Shown: piece after piece, positions 57,329 through 64,000 of the stretch
Layout of the letters: each line of letters begins with the position of its first letter
How positions within the stretch are numbered: position 1 is the first letter of the stretch
Source: CAYPXJ01 sp964414595
Lineage (GTDB): Bacteria > Pseudomonadota > Alphaproteobacteria > Rickettsiales > CAIJLX01
Assembly (NCBI GenBank): GCA_964414595.1
Contig: CAYPXJ010000004.1
Span: 8,405 to 72,404 of the forward strand
Direction: 5' to 3'
Length of the DNA stretch: 64,000 bases
Program-made: the position numbers and the translations under genes
The notes under the pieces: generated by a model
What the model was told of the DNA's origin: nothing
The model's input: the letters and a program-made list of their open reading frames with translations, nothing else
The model's database searches: none

Positions 57329-58117
57329 TCAGCCGATATAATTTTCGGAACCTAAATTGATGATACGCGTATTGCCCAGATTCCTATCCAGCGGAGGGCA
57401 ATTCGGAATTGTTCCGCGCTTTGGCACATCTAATTTTATTTTCACGTATTTCTCAATGCGATCACGCACTTCCGGATCCCGCAAATCTTGGAACGCAGGA
57501 TATGATTGATCGAGCAGCAAATATTTGCCCACTTTTATTTTTTCACCATTTTGTTTTTTGATTTCCTGATCTAGATCGGCAATCGCCCAAATGAATTTGG
57601 GGTCACAACTTGCCACTATTTTTTCTATATTTGCGACCGTTTCTCTATTGATTAATTCTGCATGTTTGAGTGCATCTACCCGCAATTCAATCCCTTCACG
57701 CAAATCAACAATATTTGATTCCGCCACCGTATATCCAAGCTTCGGCCAGAGATAGGCACCCACTTCATTTGCGCGTATTCGGTTATCATACGCGCCCAGA
57801 ACCAGCCTTAATTGAGCGAAATTTGCGGCGATAGTTCTGCCTTCGCCTTTTTCACGATGATCGAGGCGCGCGCCATCGCTTATTACCTGAAAATGATCAT
57901 ACAGTATTTTGTTCTTAAACTGACCGCCTTTAACACTCAGCTGGATTTCAAAATTCCCCCCAAGCCTACCGGCCTGCGCAGGATAATGTCTTGCCCCTAT
58001 ATTCACATTCTCAAGTCCGCGCGAAAGAATCTCGTAAGCTTTTTCTGCGCTCAATCCTAGCTTTTCCTGGAATGCTTTTGTTGCATCGTGGCCGGCGGCA
58101 TTGGTGATTTCTATGCC
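57329..58117 (-). CDS. GNAT-like paralogue, N-terminus lost in a scaffold gap
   Basis: The frame is open to the N run at 58118-58127, so the start codon is missing. The TTG at 58054 is only the first start-like codon. The visible sequence starts GIEITNAAGHDATKAF and carries the same features as the next gene: EGRTIAANFAQLRLVLGA, VGAYLWPKLGYTVAE and PKFIWAIADLD. At the far side of the gap the upstream gene's stop is followed by GAG (TAGGAG), a Shine-Dalgarno site, so the ATG is most likely within a few bases, and only about 5-15 codons are missing. 262 visible residues against 262 in the paralogue. Confidence 0.65.
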   Translation of the reverse strand, partial: GIEITNAAGHDATKAFQEKLGLSAEKAYEILSRGLENVNIGARHYPAQAGRLGGNFEIQLSVKGGQFKNKILYDHFQVISDGARLDHREKGEGRTIAANFAQLRLVLGAYDNRIRANEVGAYLWPKLGYTVAESNIVDLREGIELRVDALKHAELINRETVANIEKIVASCDPKFIWAIADLDQEIKKQNGEKIKVGKYLLLDQSYPAFQDLRDPEVRDRIEKYVKIKLDVPKRGTIPNCPPLDRNLGNTRIINLGSENYIG

Positions 58118-58127
58118 NNNNNNNNNN
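58118..58127. other. Scaffold gap (10 N) at the start of the GNAT-like gene
   Basis: A 10-N run, probably of arbitrary length. No overlap between flanks is visible. The missing sequence includes the start codon of the gene 57329-58117. Confidence 0.9.
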
Positions 58128-58130
58128 CTC

Positions 58131-59408
58131 CTAGCGCACTTGGCCTGTATTTGCAGATGCGTTTAGTTTCTTCCGCTGTTCCTCGCGTTTACGCTCCTCT
58201 AACATCGGACGATAACGCTCCATTTCTTCTTTCAGTTTTTGAATATCGGGATTTTTCTCGTCTGCAAAATTGATGATGATGCGATTTCTTTTATCCAGGC
58301 AAGGTACCCGGAATTTTTCCAGTTGCGCCGGTGGTATAAAATTCAAAAGCGCCATCTCTTCATCTTTCAAATTTTCTATTGTTGGCGACGGCACATTCAG
58401 CACTTGCTCCACGCTGTTCATCGCCACATTCGTAACCACTCGCTGCAAATATTCGTGTGTCCAGGGTTGTTCCTGCTTGATAAAACCCATTATAAAAATG
58501 TTATCTTTTACAGAAAGAAGCCAATCAATAATGGGTCCCGCCGCTTCAATCGCCGCTTGTTTTGTGTACCAATGTACCGCGCAGTCATTGGGCCTTTGTT
58601 CAGCCGGCACTTCTTCCCACATGCTGATGAGCGGGCCAAAATATTTTTGCACGGAAAAAATCAAATCTTCCTTGTCGTCTTTTTTGCCTATCATCCACCA
58701 ACCGGGTTCTTTGCCGGATAATTTAAAATCTACGCCACGGGCTTTGAGTTCGTCTTCGGAGAATTTTCTTCCGTCAATTTCATCGCTGTTATATTGCGTC
58801 ATTTTGCGCAGATTGGCGATATTGCCACGCTGATCGAGCACCAAATCGCGCACATAATTTTTTAAGTGATTCAGATAAAGTGAGCCCGGCTCTTCCTTCG
58901 CCAGTGGTATTAGGATAGGCGGCTCATCCCAATAGGCCGAAAGCAATTTATCAGGCCGCGTGCTTGCCAGCGCGACAAGTCCAGCCAAGGAAAGGCCAGA
59001 CAATAAAACAATACGCCGCGTATTTCTGTCTTGCCGCGATGCTGTCTTTTTTTCGTTTTCTTTTTCCCGCGTAACATTTAGCCGAATCGTCATTTCGATA
59101 AAATTACACACATCGTCCAATGCTTGGCCTTCGCGATAGTTTTCCATCATGGTACGAATATTTTTTCGCGCCGCTTTTTGTCCTTTGCCATTTTTATTCC
59201 ACATGGCTTCGGCAAGCTCTTTCAGATGCCCGATAAAGGCTTCGGATTCCTCAAGCGGCGAAATTTTTCTGTCGTTATTTTGTTCGTCGTTTCGCGTTCT
59301 AAATTGAACGCGGAAAGCACGGCGCAGGCGCAATCGGCCTCCGGTTGTTTTTTCGGCAATATCGCTATCGCTTAGTATTTTCTCTACGATTTCGGGCTTT
59401 AGTTTCAT
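58131..59408 (-). CDS. Single-pass membrane protein of unknown function, 425 aa
   Basis: The N-terminal about 140 residues are helical and charged. One hydrophobic helix at about residues 145-165 (RRIVLLSGLSLAGLVALAS) follows Arg residues, so the rest (about 260 residues) probably faces the periplasm. No known domain. A distal part contains EEVPAEQRPNDCAVHWYT and one Cys pair position. The first gene of the operon with the two GNAT-like paralogues; ATG is 6 nt from the -10, so leaderless. The stop codon overlaps a Shine-Dalgarno site for the next gene. Confidence 0.65.
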   Translation of the reverse strand: MKLKPEIVEKILSDSDIAEKTTGGRLRLRRAFRVQFRTRNDEQNNDRKISPLEESEAFIGHLKELAEAMWNKNGKGQKAARKNIRTMMENYREGQALDDVCNFIEMTIRLNVTREKENEKKTASRQDRNTRRIVLLSGLSLAGLVALASTRPDKLLSAYWDEPPILIPLAKEEPGSLYLNHLKNYVRDLVLDQRGNIANLRKMTQYNSDEIDGRKFSEDELKARGVDFKLSGKEPGWWMIGKKDDKEDLIFSVQKYFGPLISMWEEVPAEQRPNDCAVHWYTKQAAIEAAGPIIDWLLSVKDNIFIMGFIKQEQPWTHEYLQRVVTNVAMNSVEQVLNVPSPTIENLKDEEMALLNFIPPAQLEKFRVPCLDKRNRIIINFADEKNPDIQKLKEEMERYRPMLEERKREEQRKKLNASANTGQVR

Positions 59409-59414
59409 GCCCCT

Positions 59415-59446
59415 ATGGTAGCGGAAAATGCTTAACGAAAGGTTAC
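59415..59446 (-). promoter_or_regulatory. CtrA-like promoter of the three-gene operon
   Basis: On the reverse strand GTAA (59443-59446), 7 nt, TTAA (59432-59435), then 10 bp after the hexamer comes TACCAT (59415-59420). One half-site is imperfect (GTAA). It stands in the divergent space with the glycosyltransferase. Confidence 0.55.
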
Positions 59447-59480
59447 TGACCTCCTCTCAAAAACACGCTATAAGGGCGAT

Positions 59481-60398
59481 ATGCAGGATTTATCTAAAAT
59501 TGTCGCGGTTATTGTGACCCACCATCCCGATATAACGGAACTGCAACAAAATATCGAGGCAGCGCTGCCACAAGTTGCGCATATTATTATGGTGGATAAT
59601 GGCTCTTCGCCGGAAATTCGCCAGGCACTTCAAATACTAAGCAAAAAGCATAATTTCTCTCTTATTCAAAACGATCATAATCTTGGACTGGCCGCGGCAC
59701 AGAACCAAGGAATCGATTTGGCGCTGGAGCGCGGTGCGGAATCTCTATTATTGCTGGATGATGACAGCCGGCCCGCGCCCAATATGGTTGCCGCCCTGCT
59801 TTTACACGACGCGGATATTCGCGCGCCGCGCATACAGGAAGGCGCCGGAAAAAACTACGCTTTCGTGACGGGCGGCGGTATTTTTGGCTATCGCTTAACG
59901 CAGGCGGAGCCGGCACAAACTTACCCACTTTTATACGCTATTGCGTCCGGCGCTTTGATAAAAAGCCATGTATTCGCACAAGTCGGCATGATGCGAGACG
60001 CGTATTTTATCGATCAAATCGATATCGAATTTTCGCTACGTGCGCGGCGCGCGGGCTTTTCTATTCTCGGTGTGGCCAATGCAGTGCTCACTCATCGCAT
60101 TGGCACATCTCAAACCTACCAGCTTCTCGGTTTTGCATTTTCTTTTTCGCAACACGACGCCGGACGTTATTTTTATATGATGCGCAATCGTATGGATATT
60201 TTAAAACGCTACGCGCGTAATGAAGTATGGCTCATTCCTTTTTATGCGATACGTAGCGTAGCCATTTTTATACGGATTGCATTTTTCGAATCACCCAAAT
60301 GGAAGAAGTTGAAAGCGTATTTCGCAGGTATTTTTGCTGGATTCGGCTTTCGCGGCGTACCTACTTCACCGCGTGACAACACCTCGCTTTCCGTGTAA
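59481..60398 (+). CDS. Glycosyltransferase family 2 (rhamnosyltransferase-like)
   Basis: A 305-aa GT2 enzyme. The N-terminus [14 protein letters not shown] is the first strand, [13 protein letters not shown] the nucleotide-binding strand, [12 protein letters not shown] the DDD metal and sugar-donor site, and [18 protein letters not shown] (residues around 175) the acceptor region of the dTDP-rhamnosyl transferase group. The donor is not proven. Leaderless: TATAAG ends 6 nt before the ATG. It starts a string of forward genes that continues to the HAD gene. Confidence 0.88.
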   Translation: MQDLSKIVAVIVTHHPDITELQQNIEAALPQVAHIIMVDNGSSPEIRQALQILSKKHNFSLIQNDHNLGLAAAQNQGIDLALERGAESLLLLDDDSRPAPNMVAALLLHDADIRAPRIQEGAGKNYAFVTGGGIFGYRLTQAEPAQTYPLLYAIASGALIKSHVFAQVGMMRDAYFIDQIDIEFSLRARRAGFSILGVANAVLTHRIGTSQTYQLLGFAFSFSQHDAGRYFYMMRNRMDILKRYARNEVWLIPFYAIRSVAIFIRIAFFESPKWKKLKAYFAGIFAGFGFRGVPTSPRDNTSLSV

Positions 60399-60409
60399 AA
60401 CCCCCCGCC

Positions 60410-61966
60410 ATGAACGAGATTTTTCTCAACGCTAAGGCCTGGCCCTTTGAAGAGGCGCGCAAAATTGCCGCGCGTTACGCGAAAGCGCCGCCGGCCAAAG
60501 GCTATGTATTATTCGAAACGGGTTATGGCCCTTCCGGACTGCCACATATCGGCACGTTCGGCGAAGTTGCGCGCACGACGATGGTGCGCCATGCCTTCTC
60601 GCAAATTTCGGATTTGCCCACCAAACTCATCTGCGTTTCGGATGATATGGATGGGATGCGCAAGATTCCCGATAACCTTCCGAATCCCGAAAAACTGCAA
60701 GAATTCTTGCAAAAGCCACTAACAACTGTGCCCGATCCGTTCGGCACGCATGAAAGTTATGGCGCGCATATGAATGCGCGGTTGCGCGCGTTTCTCGATC
60801 GCTTCGGCTTTGAATATGAATTCAAAAGTGCAACGGAGCTTTATAAATCCGGCGCGTTTGATGCCACGTTGCTTAAAGCGCTGAAACATTACGACGATAT
60901 CATGAAGGTCATGCTGCCGACACTCGGCGAGGAGCGGCAAAAAACCTACAGCCCCTTCCTGCCTATTTCGCCAAAAACCGGGCGCGTGCTGTATGTACCG
61001 ATGAAAAAAGTAAATGCAGAAGCTGGTACCATCACGTTTGATGATGAAGACGGCGAGGAAACTACCTTGCCCGTTACTGGCGGCAAAACCAAACTGCAAT
61101 GGAAACCGGATTTCGGCATGCGCTGGGCCGCGCTCGGCGTCGATTTCGAAATGTTCGGCAAAGATCACCAGGTCAACGGCGTACTCTATTCGCGTATTTG
61201 CAGCATTCTGGGCGGCACACCGCCGGAGCAATTCTGCTACGAATTATTTCTCGACGAGCAGGGCCAGAAAATTTCCAAATCCAAAGGCAATGGCATTTCG
61301 ATGGAAGAATGGCTGCGTTACGCGACGCCCGAAAGCCTTTCCTATTACATGTTTCAATCGCCGCGCAAGGCGAAGCGTTTGCATTTCGATGTGATTCCGA
61401 AAGCGCAGGACGAATATTTGTCCCTGCTCGAAAAATTTCCGGCGCAGGATGCGGCAGCGCAGGCCGAAAACCCGGTCTGGCATATTCATTCCGGTCATCC
61501 GCCGCAACGCACGGTGCCGATTACATTTAATTTGCTGCTCAATCTCGCAGCCGCCTGTAATCCGGAAAATCCCGATGTACTTTGGGGTTATATTGCTGCC
61601 TATGCGCCAGGCACAACGCCGCAAAATGCGCCGATGCTCGCTATTCTCGTCGATGGCGCGCTCCACTATTACAATGATTTTGTTAAACCCGCGAAGCAGT
61701 ATAAAACACCAAACGATGCAGAGCGTGCGGCCTTGAAAGAAGTGCATAATGTCGTTGCAGCACTTCCAGAAAACGCGACGGAAGAAGAAATTCAAACGGC
61801 GATTTTCACGGTTGGCAAAAATCACGGCTACGAAAAAAATCTGCGCGATTGGTTCCAACTTATGTACGAAGTGTTGTTCGGCCAGCCCCAAGGCCCGCGC
61901 ATGGGAAGTTTCGTCAAACTCTACGGCAAAGATGCAACGCTGAAACTCATCGCCGAAAAAATTTAG
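60410..61966 (+). CDS. lysS: Lysyl-tRNA synthetase, class I (archaeal type)
   Basis: A 518-aa class I LysRS (LysK-type), typical of archaea, Alphaproteobacteria and spirochaetes and unrelated to the class II enzyme. Motifs are [17 protein letters not shown] (HIGH-type, with PHIG) and [15 protein letters not shown] (KMSKS-type). The N-terminus [27 protein letters not shown] is as in other alphaproteobacterial enzymes. It charges tRNA-Lys with lysine in the cytosol. It starts 11 bp after the glycosyltransferase and ends 1 bp before the HAD gene, suggesting one operon. Confidence 0.96.
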   Translation: MNEIFLNAKAWPFEEARKIAARYAKAPPAKGYVLFETGYGPSGLPHIGTFGEVARTTMVRHAFSQISDLPTKLICVSDDMDGMRKIPDNLPNPEKLQEFLQKPLTTVPDPFGTHESYGAHMNARLRAFLDRFGFEYEFKSATELYKSGAFDATLLKALKHYDDIMKVMLPTLGEERQKTYSPFLPISPKTGRVLYVPMKKVNAEAGTITFDDEDGEETTLPVTGGKTKLQWKPDFGMRWAALGVDFEMFGKDHQVNGVLYSRICSILGGTPPEQFCYELFLDEQGQKISKSKGNGISMEEWLRYATPESLSYYMFQSPRKAKRLHFDVIPKAQDEYLSLLEKFPAQDAAAQAENPVWHIHSGHPPQRTVPITFNLLLNLAAACNPENPDVLWGYIAAYAPGTTPQNAPMLAILVDGALHYYNDFVKPAKQYKTPNDAERAALKEVHNVVAALPENATEEEIQTAIFTVGKNHGYEKNLRDWFQLMYEVLFGQPQGPRMGSFVKLYGKDATLKLIAEKI

Positions 61967-61967
61967 C

Positions 61968-62837
61968 ATGAAAATTCTTTCTTCGCTCACCGAACTGCTC
62001 AAGAAAAAGAGCGATGCAGAACTGTTCCTACTGGATCTTTGGGGCGTGATTCACGATGGCGTTGATCCCTATCCCGGCGCGAAGGAAGCAGTGCATTACC
62101 TGCGCGCACAAGGCAAAAAAATTGCCTTCATTTCCAACGCGCCACGTCGTGCTTTTATCGCCGCGAAAAAACTAAAGCAAATGGATATTTTGGAAGGCCG
62201 TGATTACGATTTGCTGATGACATCGGGCGAAGTTACCTATCACTGGCTCTCTTCCCACAAAGCCTGGCTACATACCAACCGCTATTTCTATATTGGCCCC
62301 GAGCGCGATGCGGGATTGCTGGAAAATTCTCCCTACGTACGTACAAACACACCGAAAGAGGCGGATTTCGCTATCGTAACGGGCTTTAAGGAAGATGACT
62401 CCACGCTCGATGAAGTGCGCGATGCGTTAGCCGGTTGTAAAGCGGCCACATTACCCATGATATGCGCGAACCCAGATAAAGAAATTGTACGCCAAGACGG
62501 CGTCCATGCGCTATGCGCCGGTGTTATTGCTGAGGCCTATGAAAAAATGGGGGGGCAAGTCACTTATTTCGGTAAGCCTCATAGCGAAATCTACCAGTTT
62601 ATTTTTGAGAAGCTTCAGGTAAATCCCAACCAGGCCATCGCGGTTGGCGATAATCTCGAAACCGATATTCGCGGCGCTAATACGCTTGGTATTTATTCGG
62701 TGATTATTACGGGCGGTGTGCTTTCCCATATATTTTCTTTAGCGCCCGGCCAGCTTCCGGAAAAATCGGCGCTCGCGGCGCTTTGCAAAAAACATCGCGT
62801 GAAGCCCGATGCCGTGATGGCATCGTTTATAGCATAG
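61968..62837 (+). CDS. HAD superfamily class IIA hydrolase (TIGR01459-type)
   Basis: A 289-aa phosphatase-like protein of the alphaproteobacterial TIGR01459 group. Motif I is LLDLWGVIHDG (the nucleophile Asp replaced as in NagD-like proteins by D-x-W-G-V), motif II lies in FISNAPRR, and motifs III/IV in GKPHSEIYQF and VGDNLETDIRGANTLGI (acidic Mg ligands). The substrate is unknown. Only 1 bp after lysS; the 3' end overlaps the convergent tlpA by 11 bp. Confidence 0.9.
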   Translation: MKILSSLTELLKKKSDAELFLLDLWGVIHDGVDPYPGAKEAVHYLRAQGKKIAFISNAPRRAFIAAKKLKQMDILEGRDYDLLMTSGEVTYHWLSSHKAWLHTNRYFYIGPERDAGLLENSPYVRTNTPKEADFAIVTGFKEDDSTLDEVRDALAGCKAATLPMICANPDKEIVRQDGVHALCAGVIAEAYEKMGGQVTYFGKPHSEIYQFIFEKLQVNPNQAIAVGDNLETDIRGANTLGIYSVIITGGVLSHIFSLAPGQLPEKSALAALCKKHRVKPDAVMASFIA

Positions 62838-63396
62838 ATTCTTTTTTCAACTCAGCACGCAGACGCTTGAGTAAAGGCTCGTTCGGCCAATCCACCATCC
62901 CTACCGCGCGTGCCACAAGTTTGCCTTGTGGATTGATTACAAAAGCCATTGGCAAGGTGCTGACACGGTACGCATCGAATGCGATATTATTCTTATCGTA
63001 GAACGGGGTGAGATTCTGAATGCCATGCTCGGTAAAGAAACGTTCCGCCAATTTTGCATCGCTTTCGGAAGCAATAACAATGATATTCAGATCGCGCTCC
63101 TTGGCCAGGGTATCCAGCAAAGGCATCTCTTTTTTGCAGGGACTGCACCAGGTCGCCCAAAAATTAAGGATGGTGATTTTGCTCTGATAGTCACTGAGAT
63201 GATGCGTGTTTCCCTGTGGATCCAGAAAGGCGATTACAGGCGCATTTTTAGGCTCCAGGGCCTGTAATTTGCCTGCCTCTCCCCAGTCGGAAGTCAGAAT
63301 AGACCATACCCCCAGCCCGATGGCCAGCACCACCGCCAGCCGCTTTTTCCAGCTTAAACGAGCCAGTTTCCAGGATTTATCTTTGGAATTTTGCAT
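62827..63396 (-). CDS. tlpA: TlpA-like periplasmic thiol:disulfide oxidoreductase
   Basis: A membrane-anchored thioredoxin-fold protein. An N-terminal signal-anchor (about residues 17-36, [18 protein letters not shown]) is followed by the thioredoxin domain, with redox motif [16 protein letters not shown] and the cis-Pro in [13 protein letters not shown]. Probably supplies reducing power for cytochrome c maturation or other periplasmic proteins. The ATG at 63396 follows TATACT by 6 nt, so the transcript would be leaderless; an ATG at 63414 is an alternative. Divergent from argH, an arrangement conserved in many Alphaproteobacteria. Confidence 0.9.
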   Translation of the reverse strand: MQNSKDKSWKLARLSWKKRLAVVLAIGLGVWSILTSDWGEAGKLQALEPKNAPVIAFLDPQGNTHHLSDYQSKITILNFWATWCSPCKKEMPLLDTLAKERDLNIIVIASESDAKLAERFFTEHGIQNLTPFYDKNNIAFDAYRVSTLPMAFVINPQGKLVARAVGMVDWPNEPLLKRLRAELKKESML

Positions 63397-63429
63397 GTTT
63401 TCAGTATAGTGCATCCACAAGGAAATGCC

Positions 63430-64000
63430 ATGAGCAAGAAAACGAAATCGAACAGCATGTGGGGCGGACGGTTTAAGGCTTCTCCGTCTGAGGTGATGCA
63501 GAAACTGAATGCTTCCATCGCTTTTGACCGTAAACTTTACCAAGAAGATATCGCTGGCTCGCGCGCGCACGCAGCGATGCTTACCGAGGCCGGCATTCTT
63601 ACGCGCAAGGATGCGGATGCGATTGCGAAAGGTCTCTCCATTATTGAAGAAGAAATCGCGGAGGGAGAATTCGAATTTCGTGAGGATCTTGAAGATATTC
63701 ATATGAATATCGAAGCGCGGCTCAAAGAATTGATTGGTGATGCTGCCAGCCGTCTTCATACGGCGCGCTCGCGCAACGATCAGGTGGCAACCGATTTCCG
63801 TCTGTATGTGCGCAATCAGTTTGATGCGCTGGAAGCGTTGTTGCAAAAATTGCAAATAGCGTTGCTGGATCAGGCAGAGGCACATTATGCAACCATCATG
63901 CCTGGTTTCACGCATTTGCAAACCGCGCAGCCCGTAACGTTCGGTCATCATTTGCTTGCTTATGTTGAAATGTTCGGGCGTGATCGCTCGCGCCTTAAGG
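63430..64000 (+). CDS. argH: Argininosuccinate lyase, N-terminal fragment (runs off the window)
   Basis: The first 190 codons of ArgH, which cleaves argininosuccinate to arginine and fumarate. Diagnostic parts are [53 protein letters not shown] and [18 protein letters not shown], of the fumarase/aspartase superfamily. The start follows AAGGAAA. The -10 TATAGT (63405-63410) overlaps the divergent -10 of tlpA. The gene continues beyond base 64000. Confidence 0.96.
   Translation, partial: MSKKTKSNSMWGGRFKASPSEVMQKLNASIAFDRKLYQEDIAGSRAHAAMLTEAGILTRKDADAIAKGLSIIEEEIAEGEFEFREDLEDIHMNIEARLKELIGDAASRLHTARSRNDQVATDFRLYVRNQFDALEALLQKLQIALLDQAEAHYATIMPGFTHLQTAQPVTFGHHLLAYVEMFGRDRSRLK

Overview
The window reads as a piece of an alphaproteobacterial chromosome of medium GC, most likely a draft or metagenome-derived assembly because it carries two 10-N scaffold gaps. 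The assignment rests on gene content: class I (archaeal-type) lysyl-tRNA synthetase, a thioredoxin-fold TlpA gene divergent from argH, a dnaN-recF-gyrB block, a tig-clpP-clpX-lon-hup block, a DmdC-type acyl-CoA dehydrogenase, a thioredoxin-reductase-like ferredoxin-NADP reductase, and repeated CtrA-type promoter boxes (TTAA-N7-TTAA). I cannot name the genus.

Layout. 0-5 kb: the 5' end of proS, a lineage-specific protein, a YciA-type thioesterase, a GNAT-like fusion protein, a solitary astB, tRNA-Phe, and a small membrane protein behind a hairpin-rich leader. 5.4-9.1 kb: two related RTX proteins behind a Fur-controlled hemP. 9.1-11.2 kb: a coupled pair including a prepilin-like protein with an exceptionally long leader. 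11.2-22.6 kb: glycosyltransferases, an epimerase and two sulfotransferases (surface glycan synthesis), a frameshifted porin, a Fur-controlled heme receptor, a pirin and mscL. 22.6-27.8 kb: ferredoxin and its reductase, an aminotransferase, a nitroreductase, an HdeD-like membrane protein. 27.9-33.4 kb: dnaN, recF, gyrB. 33.4-38 kb: an AbiEii-like nucleotidyltransferase, a fused DUF692/DUF2063 (MNIO) protein and unknowns. 38-48.4 kb: manC, tRNA-Val, hup, lon, clpX, clpP, tig, tRNA-Leu. 48.6-50.9 kb: a serralysin-like RTX protein with a degenerate zinc site. 51-56.6 kb: beta-oxidation genes (fadJ-like with an in-frame stop, and an acyl-CoA dehydrogenase) split by unknown genes. 56.5-59.4 kb: a three-gene operon of unknown function with two GNAT-like paralogues. 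59.5-64 kb: a glycosyltransferase, lysS, a HAD hydrolase, tlpA and the start of argH.

The most interesting signal is regulatory. Nearly every gene I could not assign is preceded by one of two tandem-repeat promoters. One is a CtrA-type box (TTAA-N7-TTAA), the other a Pho-box-like pair of TGTCAY. Both have an 11-bp repeat period, and the second repeat lies 10-11 bp from a -10 hexamer in all but one case. The unknown genes sit inside conserved housekeeping blocks (tig|clpP|clpX, recF|gyrB, fadJ|acd), often on the opposite strand, with stop codons that touch exactly those of the neighbour. This looks like two dispersed regulons of lineage-specific proteins under OmpR-family response regulators.

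Three genes look damaged or mis-assembled: the porin (1-nt frameshift in an A run), fadJ (in-frame TAA just before an intact C-terminus), and the larger RTX gene (an N run that is probably a false gap, because the flanks overlap by 6 nt and joining them restores the frame).
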